Translations under genes and position numbers: made by a program
Source of the DNA: Bradyrhizobium tropiciagri
Lineage (GTDB): Bacteria; Pseudomonadota; Alphaproteobacteria; Rhizobiales; Xanthobacteraceae
Direction of reading: 5' to 3'
Assembly (NCBI RefSeq): GCF_018130545.1
Contig: NZ_JAFCKF010000003.1
Location: forward strand, 620,001-684,000
Length of the DNA stretch: 64,000 bases
Shown: piece after piece, positions 62,070 through 64,000 of the stretch
Layout of the letters: each line of letters starts with the position of its first letter
How positions within the stretch are numbered: position 1 is the first letter of the stretch
Notes under the pieces: generated by a model
The model's input: only the letters and a program-made list of their open reading frames with translations
What the model was told of the DNA's origin: nothing
Database searches by the model: none

Positions 62070-63557
62070 TTGGCCCCTTATTCATCCCAGACGAATGCAG
62101 CGGCGACGTTGCCCAATGAGCCGCAGCCGCTCAGCAAACGTAAGCGCGAATTCCTAGAGCGCATCGAGGCCACGCTCGAGGAACAGGAGCGCTGGCGGAA
62201 GATCAATTCGGCTTACTATGCCGAAGACCTTCAATACATGCGCTTCCTGATTCCTCCCGGGAAGCGGGTGCTCGAACTGGGTTGCGGCCGTGGCGAGCTG
62301 CTTGCTGCGCTTGAGCCCTCCTATGGAGTGGGCATCGACTTCAGCCGAGCGGCGATCACACGCGCGCGCGAACGATTTCCAAATCTGCAATTTCATGAAG
62401 GCGACGTGGAAGACCCGCAAACGTTTGACGCGATCGAAGGTCCATTCGACTACGTCGTCATCGCGGATACGATCGGGATGTTCGACGACATCGACGGAAC
62501 GCTGGGACTGATCCAGAGGATCTGCTCACCATCGACGCGACTGGTGATCTCCTACTACTCTCCGCTTTGGGAACCGATCCTCAAGATTGGAGAAATGCTC
62601 AAGCTGAAGAGCTTGCAGCCGAAGATCAACTATATCGCAACTTCGGATTTTCTTAACCTGATGGATCTTGCCGATCTTGAGGTCATCAGGCACGAGCAAC
62701 GGCAATTGCTGCCGCGGCGATGGTTCGGGTTGGGACCATTCATCAATCGGTTCATCGCGCCGCTGCCGGGCATCCGCAATTTATGCTTGCGGACATATCT
62801 TGTCGGGCGCCCAATACGGCAGTTTGCCGATCGGAAGCTCTCGGCGAGCATCCTCATTCCTTGTCGCAACGAACGGGGCAACATCGAAAGCGCCATCAAG
62901 CGCATGCCCAGGTTCGGCAGCGCGCAGGAGATCATCTTCGTCGAGGGCAACTCGAGTGACGGCACCTTCGAGGAGTGCGAGCGGGTTCGCGACGCCTATC
63001 GGGGCGTTTGGGACATCACGGTGCTCAAGCAGGACGGCAAGGGTAAAGGCGACGCCGTACGAAAAGGCTTTGCGGCGGCCAAGCAAGACGTGCTGATGAT
63101 CCTCGATGCGGACCTGACCATGCCACCCGAGGCGCTACCAAAATATCACGCCGTGATCGAAAGCGGAAAGGCTGAATTCGTCAATGGCAGCCGCCTTATC
63201 TATCCGATGGAAAACGAAGCGATGCGGCCGCTCAATCTAATTGCCAATCGATGCTTTGCGTACATTTTCAGCTATCTGACCAACACGCGATTGACCGACA
63301 CATTGTGTGGCACCAAGGTCCTGCTGCGAAAGGACTACGAGGTGCTGGCACGCGAGCGATCCTATTTCGGCAATTTCGATCCGTTCGGTGACTTCGACCT
63401 GATCTTCGGCGCGGTGAAGCAAAACCTGAAGCTGATCGAAACGCCCATTCACTACAAGGCCCGCACGTTCGGCGAAACTCAGATTTCGCGATTTCGCGAC
63501 GGCTGGCTGCTGCTTAGGATGGTCGTATTCGCCTATCGCAAGCTCAAAGCTATATGA
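62070..63557 (+). CDS. Fused SAM methyltransferase - GT2 glycosyltransferase
   Basis: 495 residues from TTG 62070 with GGAG six bases upstream. The N-terminal ~240 residues are a class I methyltransferase (VLELGCGRGELLAAL at 67-81). The C-terminal ~240 are a GT-A GT2 domain with ILIPCRNERGNI at 261-272 and DADLT at 346-350 for metal and nucleotide; it resembles dolichyl-phosphate-mannose-synthase-like GT2. No membrane helix is evident. One protein that both methylates and transfers a sugar or lipid-linked sugar would suit capping or making of a modified glycan. Base composition is low (48% GC in 62641-62700, 47% in 63241-63300). Confidence 0.85.
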   Translation: MAPYSSQTNAAATLPNEPQPLSKRKREFLERIEATLEEQERWRKINSAYYAEDLQYMRFLIPPGKRVLELGCGRGELLAALEPSYGVGIDFSRAAITRARERFPNLQFHEGDVEDPQTFDAIEGPFDYVVIADTIGMFDDIDGTLGLIQRICSPSTRLVISYYSPLWEPILKIGEMLKLKSLQPKINYIATSDFLNLMDLADLEVIRHEQRQLLPRRWFGLGPFINRFIAPLPGIRNLCLRTYLVGRPIRQFADRKLSASILIPCRNERGNIESAIKRMPRFGSAQEIIFVEGNSSDGTFEECERVRDAYRGVWDITVLKQDGKGKGDAVRKGFAAAKQDVLMILDADLTMPPEALPKYHAVIESGKAEFVNGSRLIYPMENEAMRPLNLIANRCFAYIFSYLTNTRLTDTLCGTKVLLRKDYEVLARERSYFGNFDPFGDFDLIFGAVKQNLKLIETPIHYKARTFGETQISRFRDGWLLLRMVVFAYRKLKAI

Positions 63558-63567
63558 TCGGTGAGCC

Positions 63568-64000
63568 GTGACAAACAATCCAGACGGCTTGAACCAGCGC
63601 CAGATCGTCCACCGCGAAGTGTGGGAAACGAAGGAGGCAATCCGCCTCCTTTACCAAGATTATCACCGGCAGCTTTTTGAGAACTGTCCAGAGGGCGCAA
63701 TTCTCGACATCGGTGGGGGCACCGCCCACATCAAGCAAACTCGCCCGGATGTCGTCTCCATCGACATCCTGCGCTTTCCCGGCATCGATGTCGTGGCCGA
63801 CGCTCATCGGTTGCCATTCCAGAATGGCGTGTTTGGTGGCGTGGTGATGCTCGACGTCTTGCACCACTTAGAGCGCCCGATCGAATTCCTCAACGAAGCG
63901 TCACGCGTGCTGAAGCCAGGCGGACGGCTCGTGATGATCGAGCCGGCGATGACGACGGTTGCACGCAGGTTCTACGACCACTTTCACGAGGAGCCGGTGG
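63568..64000 (+). CDS. Class I SAM-dependent methyltransferase (partial, cut by window end)
   Basis: 144 residues are visible before the window ends. GTG 63568 (MTNNPDGLNQRQ) is ten bases after the previous stop; a GTG at 63561 is out of frame. The SAM loop is ILDIGGGTAHI (45-55), then DVLHHLERP (96-104) and RVLKPGGRLVMIEP, the classic UbiE/COQ5-like pattern. Third gene of the glycan-modification operon. The acceptor cannot be told and the 3' end is missing. Confidence 0.85.
   Translation, partial: MTNNPDGLNQRQIVHREVWETKEAIRLLYQDYHRQLFENCPEGAILDIGGGTAHIKQTRPDVVSIDILRFPGIDVVADAHRLPFQNGVFGGVVMLDVLHHLERPIEFLNEASRVLKPGGRLVMIEPAMTTVARRFYDHFHEEPV

Overview
This window looks like chromosome from a slow-growing alphaproteobacterium of the Bradyrhizobium/Rhodopseudomonas group. 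The reasons are the high GC content, the gene repertoire (growth-pole coiled-coil protein, STAS-MlaE fusion, NAD-malic enzyme, caspase-like exported protein, LpxO, metK/ahcY behind an HTH-methyltransferase) and several palindromic intergenic repeats that I associate with this group. The genus is an inference from recall; no 16S rRNA or tRNA gene is present to fix it. I found no rRNA, tRNA, insertion sequence, integrase, phage gene, CRISPR array or obvious pseudogene.

Layout. 1-5.1 kb: the 3' end of a very large coiled-coil protein (GPR/RgsE-like), then on the minus strand an Mla-type lipid ABC transporter (mlaE with a STAS domain, mlaF, mlaD). 5.2-13.5 kb: an enolase-superfamily epimerase, an MFS transporter, an Ala/Glu-rich unknown, an exported caspase-like protease, a PLP-dependent threonine/serine dehydratase, and a glycosyltransferase coupled to an LpxH-like phosphoesterase. 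13.8-20 kb: thiD, a stand-alone Lrp ligand-binding domain, a diheme cytochrome c, a CHRD protein, a cytochrome c'-like protein and an orphan molybdenum hydroxylase large subunit.

20-41 kb is a cell-envelope region. It holds the MurJ lipid II flippase, a sugar-nucleotide aminotransferase and dehydrogenase pair (WbpE/WbpB type), and ManC. It also holds a membrane flippase-like protein with a WbpL/WecA-type initiating transferase, a block on the other strand running hldD-hldE-waaL-wbpM-GT4-wbpV, then heptosyltransferase WaaF, an LpcC-like GT4, GalE and an MsbA-like ABC exporter. Together these can plausibly make UDP-QuiNAc and ADP-heptose, start an O-chain on a polyprenyl carrier and ligate it to a heptose-containing core.

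41-56 kb is mixed metabolism: an M19 dipeptidase, a fumarylacetoacetase-family hydrolase, several small exported proteins, an SPW membrane protein, two MFS carriers, NAD-malic enzyme, LpxO, and an inducible-looking unit (solute-binding protein, flavin dehydrogenase, SDR, IclR regulator). 56.3-60.8 kb: a 50-codon gene, then the S-adenosylmethionine cycle unit HTH-methyltransferase, metK, ahcY. 61.2-64 kb: FkbM methyltransferase, a fused methyltransferase-GT2 protein and a further methyltransferase cut by the window end. The sampled lines of the last two genes have a clearly lower GC content, so this looks like the edge of a variable glycan-modification island.

The strongest candidates for something under-described are the HTH-methyltransferase heading the metK/ahcY unit and the fused methyltransferase-GT2 island at the right edge.
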